A stretch of 64,000 nt of DNA from CAIWHR01 sp963708855 (GCA_963708855.1 CAVPUM010000008.1:124001-188000), one strand, 5' to 3'; positions 47,347 to 56,549 are shown, counted from the first letter of the stretch. Notes: generated by a model not told the origin, from the letters alone. Numbers and translations are program-made.

Positions 47347-48456
47347 CTAATCCGCCAACTCCGTATAAATCGCTTCTATCCGCGTCCGATCGGCAAGGAA
47401 TGCGTCGACGCACTTCGGATCGAAGTGTTTGTTGCGTTGTGACTTCAGGAAATCGATTCCCTCGTTGATCGGCCACGCGTGTTTGTAGGGCCGTTCGCTC
47501 ACCAGCGCGTCGAAGACGTCGGCAACGGCCACGACGCGCGCGACTATCGGGATGTCCTCGCCGTGCAGGCCGTTCGGGTACCCCGTGCCGTCGTATTTCT
47601 CGTGGTGCCCGAGCGCGATGATCGAGCCCATGCTCAGATACTTGGATGGGCTGCCCTTGAGGATGTCATAGCCGATGCGCGGATGGGTCCGCATGATTTC
47701 GAGCTCGGCGGGACTGAGCGGGCCCTCCTTGATGAGCACGGAGTCCGGGATTCCGATCTTCCCGATGTCGTGCATCGGCGCGGCGACCTCGATCACGTGC
47801 ACCATGTCTCCGCCCAGGCCGAGGTTCTGGCCGATGAGCCCGGAGTACTTGGCCATGCGCATGAGGTGATTGCCGGTCGTCTTGTCGCGAAACTCGCCGG
47901 CCTTTGCCAGCTTGGACAGCGTCTCGAGCTCGCGTTCGTGGATCTCGGAAACGGACCGGTCGACCTGGTATTGCAGCACGCGCGCCTGGTCGGACAGGAC
48001 GATCTTGTGTCGCCGCAGTTCGAGCAGATTGGCGCAGCGAGCGCGAGTCTCGTGCTCGTCGAGCGGCTTGATCAGGAAATCGGTGGCGCCCGCCTCGAGC
48101 GCGTTGTAGCGGACCTGGCGGTCATCGACGACGGTGATGACGACCATCGGAATATCGACGCAGTGTCCCAGGCCGCGGATCTGCTTCACGAGCTCGATGC
48201 CGTCGAATTCCGGCAGCTTGAAATCGGTGAGAACCATGTCGACGCGGTTCTGCCGCGCGTACTCCAGCGCACGGCTCGGCGTGTCGAAGAGCTCGAGGTT
48301 CAGCTTGGGGTCGATCTGGCGGACGATTTCCGCGATCAGCAGCCGGCTGCTGAACAGGTCGTCGATGATGAGGACGGTATTGCGCTGGGCTCGCGCGAGG
48401 GCGAGCTCCGAGATCACGCCGGAGCTTGGGGCGGAACGAGACGGCAAGGCGGACAT
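47347..48456 (-). CDS. rpfG: RpfG-type response regulator with HD-GYP cyclic-di-GMP phosphodiesterase domain
   Basis: 369 residues, intact. Receiver TVLIIDDLFSSRLLIAEIV with Asp in MVLTDFKLPEFDG and Lys in FLIKPLDEHE; the HD-GYP domain shows GNHLMRMAKYSG, the metal motif HDIGKIGIPD, LGHHEKYDGTGYPNGLHGEDIP and KHFDPKCVDAF. Degrades cyclic-di-GMP when phosphorylated through RpfC. The frame is open to 48732, but ATG 48456 has AAGGGAA upstream and begins the family-like region. Composition is GC-rich, unlike rpfF and rpfC, and it is separated from rpfC by the hydrolase gene. Confidence 0.9.
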   Translation of the reverse strand: MSALPSRSAPSSGVISELALARAQRNTVLIIDDLFSSRLLIAEIVRQIDPKLNLELFDTPSRALEYARQNRVDMVLTDFKLPEFDGIELVKQIRGLGHCVDIPMVVITVVDDRQVRYNALEAGATDFLIKPLDEHETRARCANLLELRRHKIVLSDQARVLQYQVDRSVSEIHERELETLSKLAKAGEFRDKTTGNHLMRMAKYSGLIGQNLGLGGDMVHVIEVAAPMHDIGKIGIPDSVLIKEGPLSPAELEIMRTHPRIGYDILKGSPSKYLSMGSIIALGHHEKYDGTGYPNGLHGEDIPIVARVVAVADVFDALVSERPYKHAWPINEGIDFLKSQRNKHFDPKCVDAFLADRTRIEAIYTELAD

Positions 48457-48650
48457 GGATTCCCTTCCGGGTGGTGCGGCAGTGCGGGATAACGCTATTG
48501 GCAAAGCGTCAAAGCAATACTTATGCCGTAGGCCGGACCGGTCCGGGAAGGTGCACTGGGGAATCGTTCGCGCCGTCGGCGTGCGGATCCGCCGGACGCC
48601 GCGTCCTGGCGCGGCTCGGAGGACGCGGCGACCGGTCGCATGAACACAAA

Positions 48651-48679
48651 GGGCCGACTCGGCATGACCGAGTCGGCCC
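48651..48679 (-). terminator. Terminator hairpin of tRNA-Pro
   Basis: 12-bp perfect inverted repeat GGGCCGACTCGG / CCGAGTCGGCCC with a 5-base loop, starting 9 bases past the tRNA 3' end; on the minus strand it is followed by TTTGTGTT. The stem is strong but the T-run is interrupted. Confidence 0.75.
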
Positions 48680-48687
48680 ATATATTG

Positions 48688-48764
48688 TGGTCGGGGCGAG
48701 AAGATTCGAACTTCCGACCCCCTGCACCCCATGCAGGTGCGCTACCAGGCTGCGCTACGCCCCG
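48688..48764 (-). tRNA. tRNA-Pro (anticodon GGG)
   Basis: 77 bases with encoded CCA (48690-48688). Acceptor CGGGGCG/CGCCCCG, D-arm AGCGCAGCCTGGTAGCGC, anticodon loop ATGGGGT closed by CCTGC/GCAGG, TTCGAATC T-loop, discriminator A. TATAAT at 48783-48778 provides a -10 box ~13 bases upstream of the mature 5' end, just past the merR stop. Confidence 0.96.
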
Positions 48765-48777
48765 ACGTGATCAGCGG

Positions 48778-48783
48778 ATTATA
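48778..48783 (-). promoter_or_regulatory. TATAAT -10 box of tRNA-Pro
   Basis: Consensus hexamer on the minus strand, 13 bases before the mature tRNA 5' end, overlapping the spacer after merR. The -35 region falls inside the merR 3' end and is not convincing. Confidence 0.5.
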
Positions 48784-48789
48784 GCCGGA

Positions 48790-49242
48790 TCAGCTGTCGT
48801 GGCCCAGAAGCTGACGTATTTCCTCCAGCTCCTGCCGAATATCGACGGGATTCGGCGCATTTCCGTCCGTCCAGCCGGGACGGGAGTGGGCATCGAGACC
48901 GAGCGAACGAAAGTCGCCGTCGCGCGCGAGCAGCCATTCGGATTGCGCTGCCGCCGGGGCCGGTGCCGCGATATCGGACTCGAGCCGATGACGCGCGCCG
49001 TTGATGGTGAATCCCTGTTCGTAGAGCAGGTCGCGGATGCGGCGAATCAGCAGCACTTCGTGGTGCTGGTAGTAGCGTCGATTGCCGCGCCGCTTGACCG
49101 GCTTCAGCTGCGTGAACTCCTGCTCCCAATAGCGGAGCACGTGCGGCTTGACCGCACAAAGATCACTTACCTCGCCGATGGTGAAATACCGCTTGGCGGG
49201 GATTGGTGGAAGTTCGGTCTTAGCTCGGCTGTGATCCGGCAT
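48790..49242 (-). CDS. MerR-family transcriptional regulator next to ihfA
   Basis: 150 residues, intact. N-terminal winged helix YFTIGEVSDLCAVKPHVLRYWEQEF followed by KPVKRRGNRRYYQHHEVLLIRRIRDLLY, the MerR DNA-binding pattern. The C-terminal part is Ala/Pro-rich and ends with a helical QELEEIRQLLGHDS; no metal-binding cysteines, so the effector is unknown. It overlaps the end of ihfA by 23 bases, the usual betaproteobacterial arrangement at the end of the pheST-ihfA operon. Confidence 0.9.
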   Translation of the reverse strand: MPDHSRAKTELPPIPAKRYFTIGEVSDLCAVKPHVLRYWEQEFTQLKPVKRRGNRRYYQHHEVLLIRRIRDLLYEQGFTINGARHRLESDIAAPAPAAAQSEWLLARDGDFRSLGLDAHSRPGWTDGNAPNPVDIRQELEEIRQLLGHDS

Positions 49243-49528
49243 GGTTTGCTGCTTCGACCATGGCCTTCAGCTTCTGGCTCGCGTGGAAGGTGACCACGCG
49301 GCGGGCGGTGATGGGGATTTCCTCGCCGGTCTTCGGATTCCGCCCGGGACGTTGCGGCTTTTCGCGCAGCTGGAAGTTGCCGAAGCCGGACAACTTGACA
49401 CTGTCGCCCCGCTCCAGGGCGATCCGGATTTCCTCGAAGAAATGCTCGACCATGTCCTTCGCTTCGCGCTTGTTGAGGCCCAGCTGCTCGAAGAGCAAAT
49501 CGGCCAATTCGGCTTTCGTGAGCGTCAT
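49220..49528 (-). CDS. ihfA: Integration host factor alpha subunit
   Basis: 102 residues, intact. MTLTKAELADLLFEQLGLNKREAK, VKLSGFGNFQLREKPQRPGRNPKTGEEIPI with the DNA-intercalating RxGRNP beta arm, and ARRVVTFHASQKLK. DNA-bending partner of IhfB. Placed 8 bases after pheT, as in the conserved thrS-infC-rpmI-rplT-pheST-ihfA order. Confidence 0.97.
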   Translation of the reverse strand: MTLTKAELADLLFEQLGLNKREAKDMVEHFFEEIRIALERGDSVKLSGFGNFQLREKPQRPGRNPKTGEEIPITARRVVTFHASQKLKAMVEAANHAGSQPS

Positions 49529-49536
49529 CGCGGATC

Positions 49537-51915
49537 CTACTGGCGAAGCGTCGCGCCGAAGCGGGAGGCGAGGACCTGGAGCAGTCCGGCCATCGTCGCG
49601 TCGATCTCGACGTCGGTCAAAGTACGTTCAGTATCCTGCATAAGCACAAGAATCGCAAGGCTTTTTTTGCCAGGTTCGATTCCGGGGCCGCGGTAGACAT
49701 CGAACAGCGTGATGGTGTCGACGTGGGCCGGCTTGGCGGCGTCGAGCGCGGTCAGGATTTCCTGCGCCGGGAGGCGTGTCGGCGACGACCACCGCCAGGT
49801 CCCGGCGGACGACGGGCAGCCTGGACACCGCGCGAGCCGTCGGGAGCCCGCAGGTCAGCAGCGAGGCGAGGTCGAGCTCGAACAGGATCGGCGCGCGCGG
49901 AAACTCGAACTCTTTCACGATCCGCGGATGCAGCTCGCCGAGCCAGCCGACAGGCGATTCCGTCGACGAGCACGCGGGCGGCGCGTCCCGGATGGAGCAA
50001 GGCGTGCTCGGTGCGCACGGTCGTCAAGGTCCGCGGCGCGACCAGCCCCTCGAGGTCGCCCTTGACGTCGAACAGGTCGACGGAGCGAGCCGCGCATCCC
50101 CACTGTTCGGGCAGCGCATCCCCGTAGGCGAGGCCACCCAGGCGCACCGGCTGGTCGTAGCCCTGGTCGGCGCGCCAGAAGCACCGGCCGGCCTCGAACA
50201 CGCGAATGCGCTCGTGCTTCCGCGCGAGGTTGGTGCGCAACACGTCGAGGAGTCCGCCGGCAAGCGTCGTTCGCATCACGTCGAGATGGGCCGCGATCGG
50301 ATTCTTGACGGCGATCGGCGCGCATTCGTTCGTCCCGCGCGGGAAACAGCGTCGACTCCCAGGCCGAGCTCACGAAGCTGAAGGTGATCGCCTCCTGCCA
50401 GCCGCGGGCGACGAGCCGCTGCTTGACCGCCATGGCAGGGCGCACGGCCTCGGCGTCCGGAAGCATGGTCTGTGCATGCCGCGATGCGACCGCGGGAATG
50501 GCGTCGAACCCGTGGAGGCGGGCGATCTCCTCGACGAAATCCTCTTCGATCCCGAGATCGAAGCGGTAGGACGGCGGCGTGACCAGGAAATCCTCGCCGA
50601 CGCGCTCGAACGAAAAGCCGAGCCGGTCGCAAAGAGGGCGGCGATGGTTGCAGCGGGAACCGCAACACCGAGCAGCCGCGTCACGCGCGCAGTCCGGACG
50701 CGTACGGGTTCGCAGGGCGGGAGCGCGCCCTGGATGTCGGAAAGCGGACCGGCGCGGCCCCCGCAGCACTCGAGAATCAGACGCGTGGCACGTTCGACCG
50801 CCCGGGCGCAACCGGCGAAATCGACGCCACGCTCGAACCGATAGCCGGCGTCGCTCGAAAAGCCGAGGCGCCTCGACTTCCCCTGGATGACCGCCGGATT
50901 CCAGAACGCGCCTTCGAGCAGGACGGTCGTCGTCGTGTCGCTGATCCCCGAGTGCTCGCCGCCCATGATGCCGGCGAGCCCCAGCGGCTTCTGCGCGTCG
51001 GCGACCAGCAGCAGATCCGGCTCGAGGGCGAGCACCTGCTCGTTCAGGAGCGTGAGCTTCTCGCCGGCGCGCGCGAACCGCACGACGATCGGACCGTCGA
51101 GGCAGGCGATCGTCGTAGGCGTGCAGCGGCTGGCCCAGTTCGAGCATGACGTAGTTGGTGATGTCGACGACCGCCGAGATCGAGCGGATTCCGCTGCGCT
51201 CGAGACGCTGCTTCATCCACGCCGGTGTCGGGGCCGTGGCATCGATCGCTTCGATGATGCGCGAAACGAAGCGGGGGCACGCGTCGGCGTCCTCGATGCG
51301 GACCGCACGCTCCGCGCGGCTGTCGACCGGCGCCGGCAGATCGGCGACGGGCACCAGCGGCGCGCCGGTGACGGCCGCGATGTCGCGCGCGATACCGAGG
51401 ACGACAGGCAGTCCGCGCGGTTGGGCGTGATCTTGAGCGTGATCAGCGAATCGTCGAGACCGAGCGCGGCGCGCACGTCGGCCCCGACAACGGCATCGGC
51501 AGGGAGCGCGAGCAGCCCCGACGCGTCGGCGTCGATGCCGAGTTCGCTGGCCGAGCAGAGCATGCCCTGCGATTCGACGCCGCGCATCGTGGCCTTGGCG
51601 ATGAGGTGTCCGCCCGGAAGCCGCGCGCCGACGGTGGCGCAGGGAACCTTCATGCCGGCGGCGGCGTTGGGCGCGCCGCAGACGATGCGCAGCGGCTCGG
51701 CCGCGCCGACGTCCACGCAGACACACGCGCAGGCGGTCGGCGTTCGGATGGGGATCGACCTGTTCGATCCGTGCCACGACGACCCCGGAGAAGGGCGGGG
51801 CGGCCGGATCGGCGGACTCGACTTCGAGCCCGGCCATGGTCAGCCGGTCGCACAGGCCCGCGGTGTCGAGCGCGGGATCGACCATCGTGCGCAGCCAGCG
51901 TTCGGAGAATTTCAT
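49537..51915 (-). CDS. pheT: Phenylalanyl-tRNA synthetase beta subunit (frameshifted)
   Basis: ~793 codons, normal for PheT. MKFSERWLRTMVDPALDTAGL starts the chain; VVARIEQVDPHPNADRLRVC is the EMAP/tRNA-binding domain; SISAVVDITNYVMLELGQPLHAYD, LLVADAQKPLGLAGIMGGEHSGISD and YRFERGVDFAGCARA belong to the B3/B4 and B5 regions; IEEDFVEEIARLHGFDAIP, EHALLHPGRAARVLVDG and the C-terminal ferredoxin-like anticodon domain ending ASRFGATLRQ complete it. At least six frame changes occur. Since the gene is essential, these are presumably sequence errors. Confidence 0.93.
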
Positions 51916-51927
51916 CGGGGTCTCTCC

Positions 51928-52913
51928 CTACGCGAACTGGCGCAGGAAGCGCAGGTCGTTCTCGAAAAACAGGCGCAGATCGTTCACGCCGTAGCGCAGC
52001 ATCGCCAGCCGGTCGGGCCCCATCCCGAACGCGAAGCCCTGGTACTTTTCCGGATCGATGTTGACGGCCCTGAGCACGTTCGGGTGCACCTGACCCGCGC
52101 CGGAAATCTCCAGCCAGCCGTCGCCGAAGCTCATGTCGATCTCGGCCGAGGGCTCGGTGAACGGAAAGAAGGAAGGGCGGAAGCGAACCTTGAGATCGTC
52201 GCGCTCGAAGAAGTGGCGCAGGAATTCGGTGAACACGCCCTTGAGATCGGCGAACGAAACATGCTCGTCGATCCACAGCCCCTCCACCTGATGGAACATC
52301 GGCGAATGCGTGGCGTCGCTGTCGACGCGATACACGCGCCCCGGCACGATGATCTTGATCGGCGGCGCATGCGTTTCCATGTAGCGCACCTGAACGGGCG
52401 ACGTGTGGGTGCGCAGCACGTAACCGCCCTCGACGTAGAACGTGTCGTGCATCGACCGCGCGGGATGGTTCTCCGGCATGTTGAGCGCCGTGAAATTGTG
52501 GAAATCGTCCTCGATCTCCGGGCCGTCGGCCACTTCGAAGCCGAGCGAGCGGAACAGGGTTTCGATGCGTTCCAGCGTGCGCGTGACAGGGTGCAGCGTG
52601 CCTGGCTCGACGCCGCGCCCCGGCAGCGACACGTCGAGCGCGTCGGCGGCGAGTTGTGCCGCGAGCCGCGAATCCGCGAGCGCTTCACGCCGCGCGGCGA
52701 GCGCCGCTTCGAGCGTTGCCTTCGCCTCGTTGATTCGCGCGCCGGCCGCGGGACGCTCGGTCGCGGCAAGCTTGCCGAGCGTCTTCAACTGCGCCGGTCA
52801 GCGCACCGGCCTTGCCGAGATACCTGGCCTTGCTGTTCTCCAGCGCGGCGGGATCGGCGCACGCGGCGAAGTCGGCCAGCGCGGCGGAGACGATGCGATC
52901 GAGTGTCGTCCAT
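51928..52913 (-). CDS. pheS: Phenylalanyl-tRNA synthetase alpha subunit (frameshifted N-terminus)
   Basis: ~328 codons. After two single-base corrections the coiled-coil N-terminus reads LDRIVSAALADFAACADPAA and ENSKARYLGKAGAL, then KTLGKLAATERPA. The catalytic core is intact: GFEVADGPEIEDDFHNFTALNMPENHPAR (motif 1), GRVYRVDSDATHSPMFHQVEGL (motif 2) and GMGPDRLAMLRYGVNDLR (motif 3). Start ATG 52913 (MDD). Lies 12 bases upstream of pheT. Confidence 0.95.
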
Positions 52914-53024
52914 CGGATTTCCGGTTTCCGTCAGTCGTCGTTACCAGGGCAAAGGGACGCAGGCCAACGTGGGTTCCATTTGGAAGCGTCTGCCGTCACA
53001 CTGCGCCCGGTGACCCCAGCACTC

Positions 53025-53051
53025 AAAAAAAAGGGAGGCGCTCCGCCTCCC
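53025..53051 (-). terminator. Rho-independent terminator / possible attenuator between rplT and pheS
   Basis: Minus-strand hairpin GGGAGGCG-GAG-CGCCTCCC followed by eight T. It stands 20 bases past the rplT stop and 112 bases before pheS. Full termination here would separate infC-rpmI-rplT from pheST, or partial read-through could regulate pheST. Confidence 0.85.
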
Positions 53052-53070
53052 TCTTTCCTGCGCGGTTCGA

Positions 53071-53427
53071 TCAGGCCAGAGAGGCTTTGGCCTGCTCCGC
53101 GATCTTGGCAAAAGCCACCTTGTCATGCACAGCGAGATCGGCGAGCACTTTCCGGTCGACTTCGATCGACGCCTTCTTCAAGCCGTTCATGAACACGCTG
53201 TAGCTCATGCCGAGCTCACGCACGGCGGCGTTGATCCGCGCTATCCACAGCGCGCGAAAATCGCGCTTCTTCAGCCGGCGGTCGCGATACGCGTACTGAC
53301 CGGCCTTCATCACCGCTTCCTTGGCGATGCGGTAGACGGCGTTGCGCCGGCCGCGGAATCCCTTGGCCTGCGCCAGGACCTTCTTGTGCCGCGCCTTGGC
53401 GGTCACCCCACGCTTGACTCTTGGCAT
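53071..53427 (-). CDS. rplT: 50S ribosomal protein L20
   Basis: 118 residues, intact: MPRVKRGVTAKARHKKVLAQAKGFRGRRNAVYRIAKEA with FRALWIARINAAVRELGMSYSVFMNGLKKA. Assembly protein of 23S rRNA and, in E. coli, repressor of rpmI-rplT translation. Thirteen bases after rpmI. Confidence 0.98.
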   Translation of the reverse strand: MPRVKRGVTAKARHKKVLAQAKGFRGRRNAVYRIAKEAVMKAGQYAYRDRRLKKRDFRALWIARINAAVRELGMSYSVFMNGLKKASIEVDRKVLADLAVHDKVAFAKIAEQAKASLA

Positions 53428-53439
53428 GGTCCGCTCCCG

Positions 53440-53637
53440 TCACGCGTATGGCAGCATGGCTTTGACCGAATCCGCGTTGGTGCTGTGGATGCCGGTCGTG
53501 CCGCGCAGGTGCCGTTTGTTCTTGGTCGTCTTCTTCGTGAGGATGTGGCGCTTGAACGCCATGGCGCGCTTCACGCTGCCGCTTCCTCGGACGCGGAAGC
53601 GCTTCTTCGCGCTGCTCTTCGTCTTCATCTTGGGCAT
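53440..53637 (-). CDS. rpmI: 50S ribosomal protein L35
   Basis: 65 residues, intact: PKMKTKSSAKKRFRVRGSGSVKR and HILTKKTTKNKRHLRGT are the family signature. Lies between infC (11 bases) and rplT (12 bases). Confidence 0.98.
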   Translation of the reverse strand: MPKMKTKSSAKKRFRVRGSGSVKRAMAFKRHILTKKTTKNKRHLRGTTGIHSTNADSVKAMLPYA

Positions 53638-53648
53638 GATTTCGTCCC

Positions 53649-54248
53649 TTATTTGCTGCCCACGGCGGTGCTCTCCGGCGGAGAGACTTGTTTACCGGCT
53701 TCGGGCTTCGTCGGGTGATGGACCTTCGGTATCACTTTCTTCGGCGCGAGCAGCATCACCATCTGCCGTCCTTCCATGCGCGGCCACGATTCGACCACGC
53801 AGTGCGTCTCGAGGTCGCTTCGTATCCGTTCCAGCAGGCGCACCCCGAACTCCTGGTGCGCCATCTCACGGCCGCGAAAACGCAGCGTGATCTTCGCCTT
53901 GTCGCCTTCGCCCAGAAATCGAATCAGATTCCGCAGCTTGATCTGGTAGTCGCCTTCGTCCGTTCCGGGACGGAATTTGACTTCCTTGACCTGGATCTGC
54001 TTGAGCTTGAGCCGCGCCTCGTGCTGCTTCTTGGCCTCACGGTACTTGAACTTCCCGTAGTCCATGATGCGGCAAACCGGAGGCTTGGCCGTCGGCGCGA
54101 TCTCAACCAGATCGAGCTCCGCCGCCTCGGCCTTGGCCACGGCCTCCGCCAACGGGACGATGCCGAGCTGCTCGCCTTCTTCACCTACCAAGCGGATTTC
54201 GGGGGCGTTGATCTCGCCGTTGATCCGCTGTGCTCTGTCCTGGGCTAT
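53649..54248 (-). CDS. infC: Translation initiation factor IF-3, probable ATA start
   Basis: ~199 codons. From ATA 54248: IAQDRAQRINGEINAPEIRLVGEEGEQLG, then LDLVEIAPTAKPPVCRIMDYGKFKYREAKKQ (linker and tRNA/30S contact region), KFRPGTDEGDYQIKLRN, and RMEGRQMVMLLAPKK in the C-domain. The family N-terminus begins one to a few residues before the INGEI block, and no ATG, GTG or TTG is available in frame upstream; ATA has GGAG eight bases before it. IF-3 discriminates against non-AUG starts and so autoregulates (AUU in E. coli). The tail TKPEAGKQVSPPESTAVGSK extends beyond many homologues. Confidence 0.93.
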   Translation of the reverse strand: MAQDRAQRINGEINAPEIRLVGEEGEQLGIVPLAEAVAKAEAAELDLVEIAPTAKPPVCRIMDYGKFKYREAKKQHEARLKLKQIQVKEVKFRPGTDEGDYQIKLRNLIRFLGEGDKAKITLRFRGREMAHQEFGVRLLERIRSDLETHCVVESWPRMEGRQMVMLLAPKKVIPKVHHPTKPEAGKQVSPPESTAVGSK

Positions 54249-54302
54249 CGCGCATTCTCCAAGTGAACAAAAGAGAGACCGTGCCTCCCACGCCGCATCA
54301 CG

Positions 54303-56211
54303 CTAGTGACGCGCCGCAACCTCCTCGCGGAGGCGCGCGAGCAAGGCATCCACGGGCATGGCCCCCAGATCCTCGCCGCCGCGGGTTCGCACGGCCACCT
54401 GCAAAGCCTGCATTTCCTTGTCGCCGACGATCAATTGATACGGCAGCTTCTGCAGGCTATGTTCTCGAATCTTATAGGTTATTTTCTCGTTACGCAAATC
54501 CGCCGCGACCCGGATACCGGCGGCCCTGAGCCGCGCCTCGACGTCCCGGGCATAGCCGGCCTGCCGGTCGGTTATGTTAAGCACGACTGCCTGGACAGGG
54601 GCCAACCAGAGCGGCAGGGCTCCAGCGACGTTTTCGATCAGGATTCCGATGAACCGCTCCAGCGAGCCGACGATCGCCCGGTGCAGCATCACGGGGACCT
54701 TGCGGGTGTCGTCCTGGTCCACGTACTCGGCCTTGAGCCGCCCCGGCATCTGGAAATCGACCTGCATGGTGCCGCATTGCCACGACCGGCCGATCGAATC
54801 CTTGAGGTGGTATTCGATCTTGGGGCCGTAAAACGCCCCTTCGCCGGGCAGTTCGGTCCATTCGGCACCGCAGGCCGAAAGTGCGCCGCGAAGGGCGGAT
54901 TCGGCCCGGTCCCACTGCTCGTCGGTGCCTAGCCGCTGGTCGGGTCGCAACGCGATCTTGATCACCACGTCGGCAAAGCCGAAATCGCGGTAGACCGCGA
55001 GCGCCAGGGTGTTGAAGGCGACCACTTCCGGCTGGATCTGCGCTTCGGTACAGAAAATGTGCCCGTCGTCCTGGGTGAACCCGCGCACCCGCATGATGCC
55101 GTGCAGGGCGCCGGACGGCTCGTTGCGATGGCACGCGCCGAATTCGCCGTAACGCAGCGGCAGGTCGCGGTAGCTGCGAAGGTCGGACTTGAAGATCTCG
55201 ATGTGGCCGGGACAGTTCATGGGCTTGACCGCGAAGTCACGCTTTTCCGACTCGGTCGTGAACATGTTCTCCTTGAAGTTTGCCCAATGCCCCGATTTCT
55301 CCCAGAGCGAACGGTCGAGGATCTGTGGACACCGGACCTCCTGATAGCCGTTGTCCTGATAGACGCGCCGCAAGTATTGCTCGACCTGCTGCCAGATCGA
55401 CCAGCCCTTGGAATGCCAGAACACCATCCCCGGCGCCTCTTCCTGCAGGTGAAAGAGGTCGAGTTGCCGGCCCAGCCGGCGATGGTCGCGCTTTTCGGCT
55501 TCCTCGATCCGGACGAGGTAGGCATCGAGGTCCTCTTTTTTCGCCCATGCCGTGCCGTAGATTCGCTGCAGCATCTCGTTCCTGGAGTCGCCGCGCCAGT
55601 AAGCGCCGGCGACCTTCGTCAGCTTGAAGACCTTGAGCTTGCCGGTCGAAGGCACGTGCGGCCCGCGGCAAAGGTCGGTGAACCCGCCTTCGGCGTAGAG
55701 CGAGATGTCCTGTTCCGCCGGGATCGAGGCGATGATTTCGGCCTTGTAGTGCTCGCCTTGCGCCTTGAAGTACGCGACAGCCTCGTCGCGCGACATCAGC
55801 TTGCGCACGACGGGCTCGTCCTTCTTCGCGATCTCGGCCATCTTCTGCTCGATGGCGGCGAGGTCCTCCGGCGTGAACGGACGCTGGTACGAGAAGTCGT
55901 AGTAGAACCCGTCCTCGATCACGGGACCGATCGTCACCTGCGCCTCCGGGAAAGAGTTCCTTCACGGCGTAGGCGAGCAGGTGCGCGGTCGAGTGGCGCA
56001 GGACATCCAGGCCGGCGGCGTCCTTGTCGGTGACAATCGCCAGCGCGGCATCGCGATCGATCCGGTGCGATGTGTCGACCAGCTTGCCGTCGACTGTTCC
56101 CGCCAGAGCCGCCTTGGCGAGGCCCGGACCGATAGCGGCGGCGACTTCGGCGACGGAGACAGGCGCGTCGAACGTCTTGACGGCACCGTCGGGCAGCGTG
56201 ATTTTCGGCAT
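54303..56211 (-). CDS. thrS: Threonyl-tRNA synthetase (one frameshift)
   Basis: ~636 codons. TGS domain MPKITLPDGAVKTFDAPVSVAEVA; editing domain with RHSTAHLLAYAVKELFPG (HxxxH) and, after one inserted base near 55945, IGPVIEDGFYYDFSY and GGFTDLCRGPHV; catalytic class II core MNCPGHIEIFKS, CHRNEPSGALHGIMRVRGFTQDD and HRAIVGSLERFIGIL; anticodon domain with LRNEKITYKIREHSLQKLPYQL. Essential gene; the single break is presumably an error. infC starts 54 bases downstream. Confidence 0.97.
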
Positions 56212-56230
56212 GGCGGACTCCAGAAACGAA

Positions 56231-56255
56231 AAAAGTGCGGGCGAGCCGCACTTTT
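56231..56255 (-). terminator. Terminator-like hairpin in the tRNA-Val/thrS gap
   Basis: 10-bp perfect inverted repeat AAAAGTGCGG / CCGCACTTTT with a 5-base loop and a T-rich 3' side (CTTTTTTCG) on the minus strand. It ends ~20 bases before the thrS ATG and lies ~115 bases after tRNA-Val. Either the tRNA terminator or a leader element of thrS. Confidence 0.7.
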
Positions 56256-56368
56256 CCGAACACAGACGACGTGCGAACTCGCGTTCTCTACAAGGATTCC
56301 CTGCGCGTTCGCGGTGTCATAACCATGCCTTTCCGTAAAGCCTTGCGTGGCGGCGAAGCGAAGACGAC

Positions 56369-56445
56369 TGGTAGGCGCGATTGGACTCGAACCAACGACC
56401 CCCACCATGTCAAGGTGGTGCTCTAACCAGCTGAGCTACGCGCCT
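56369..56445 (-). tRNA. tRNA-Val (anticodon GAC)
   Basis: 77 bases with encoded CCA (56371-56369). Acceptor AGGCGCG/CGCGCCT, D-arm AGCTCAGCTGGTTAGAGC, anticodon loop TTGACAT closed by CCACC/GGTGG, TTCGAGTC T-loop, discriminator A. Promoter with 17-base spacing lies directly upstream. Confidence 0.96.
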
Positions 56446-56456
56446 GCAAGGGTCGA

Positions 56457-56485
56457 ATTATAGCGGAATCGGCACGTCGCTCCAA
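56457..56485 (-). promoter_or_regulatory. Sigma-70 promoter of tRNA-Val
   Basis: TTGGAG (56485-56480), 17-base spacer, TATAAT (56462-56457); the mature tRNA begins 12 bases after the -10 box. The best-formed promoter in the window. Confidence 0.75.
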
Positions 56486-56549
56486 GCACGGCCCGGGCGT
56501 TGCCGGGACGGACGGCAGGGATCCGGCGCCTTCGGCGCGTGCCGCCGCA

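Noticed and set aside
48457..48732. N-terminal extension of RpfG to 48732
   Set aside because: The extension would run through the tRNA-Pro terminator hairpin and part of the tRNA, has shadow-like composition, and ATG 48456 has a good ribosome site.
52942..52979. 12-codon leader ORF MEPTLACVPLPW before pheS as a pheM-like attenuator peptide
   Set aside because: It has no Phe codons and lies downstream of the terminator hairpin, so it cannot work as the E. coli leader does.
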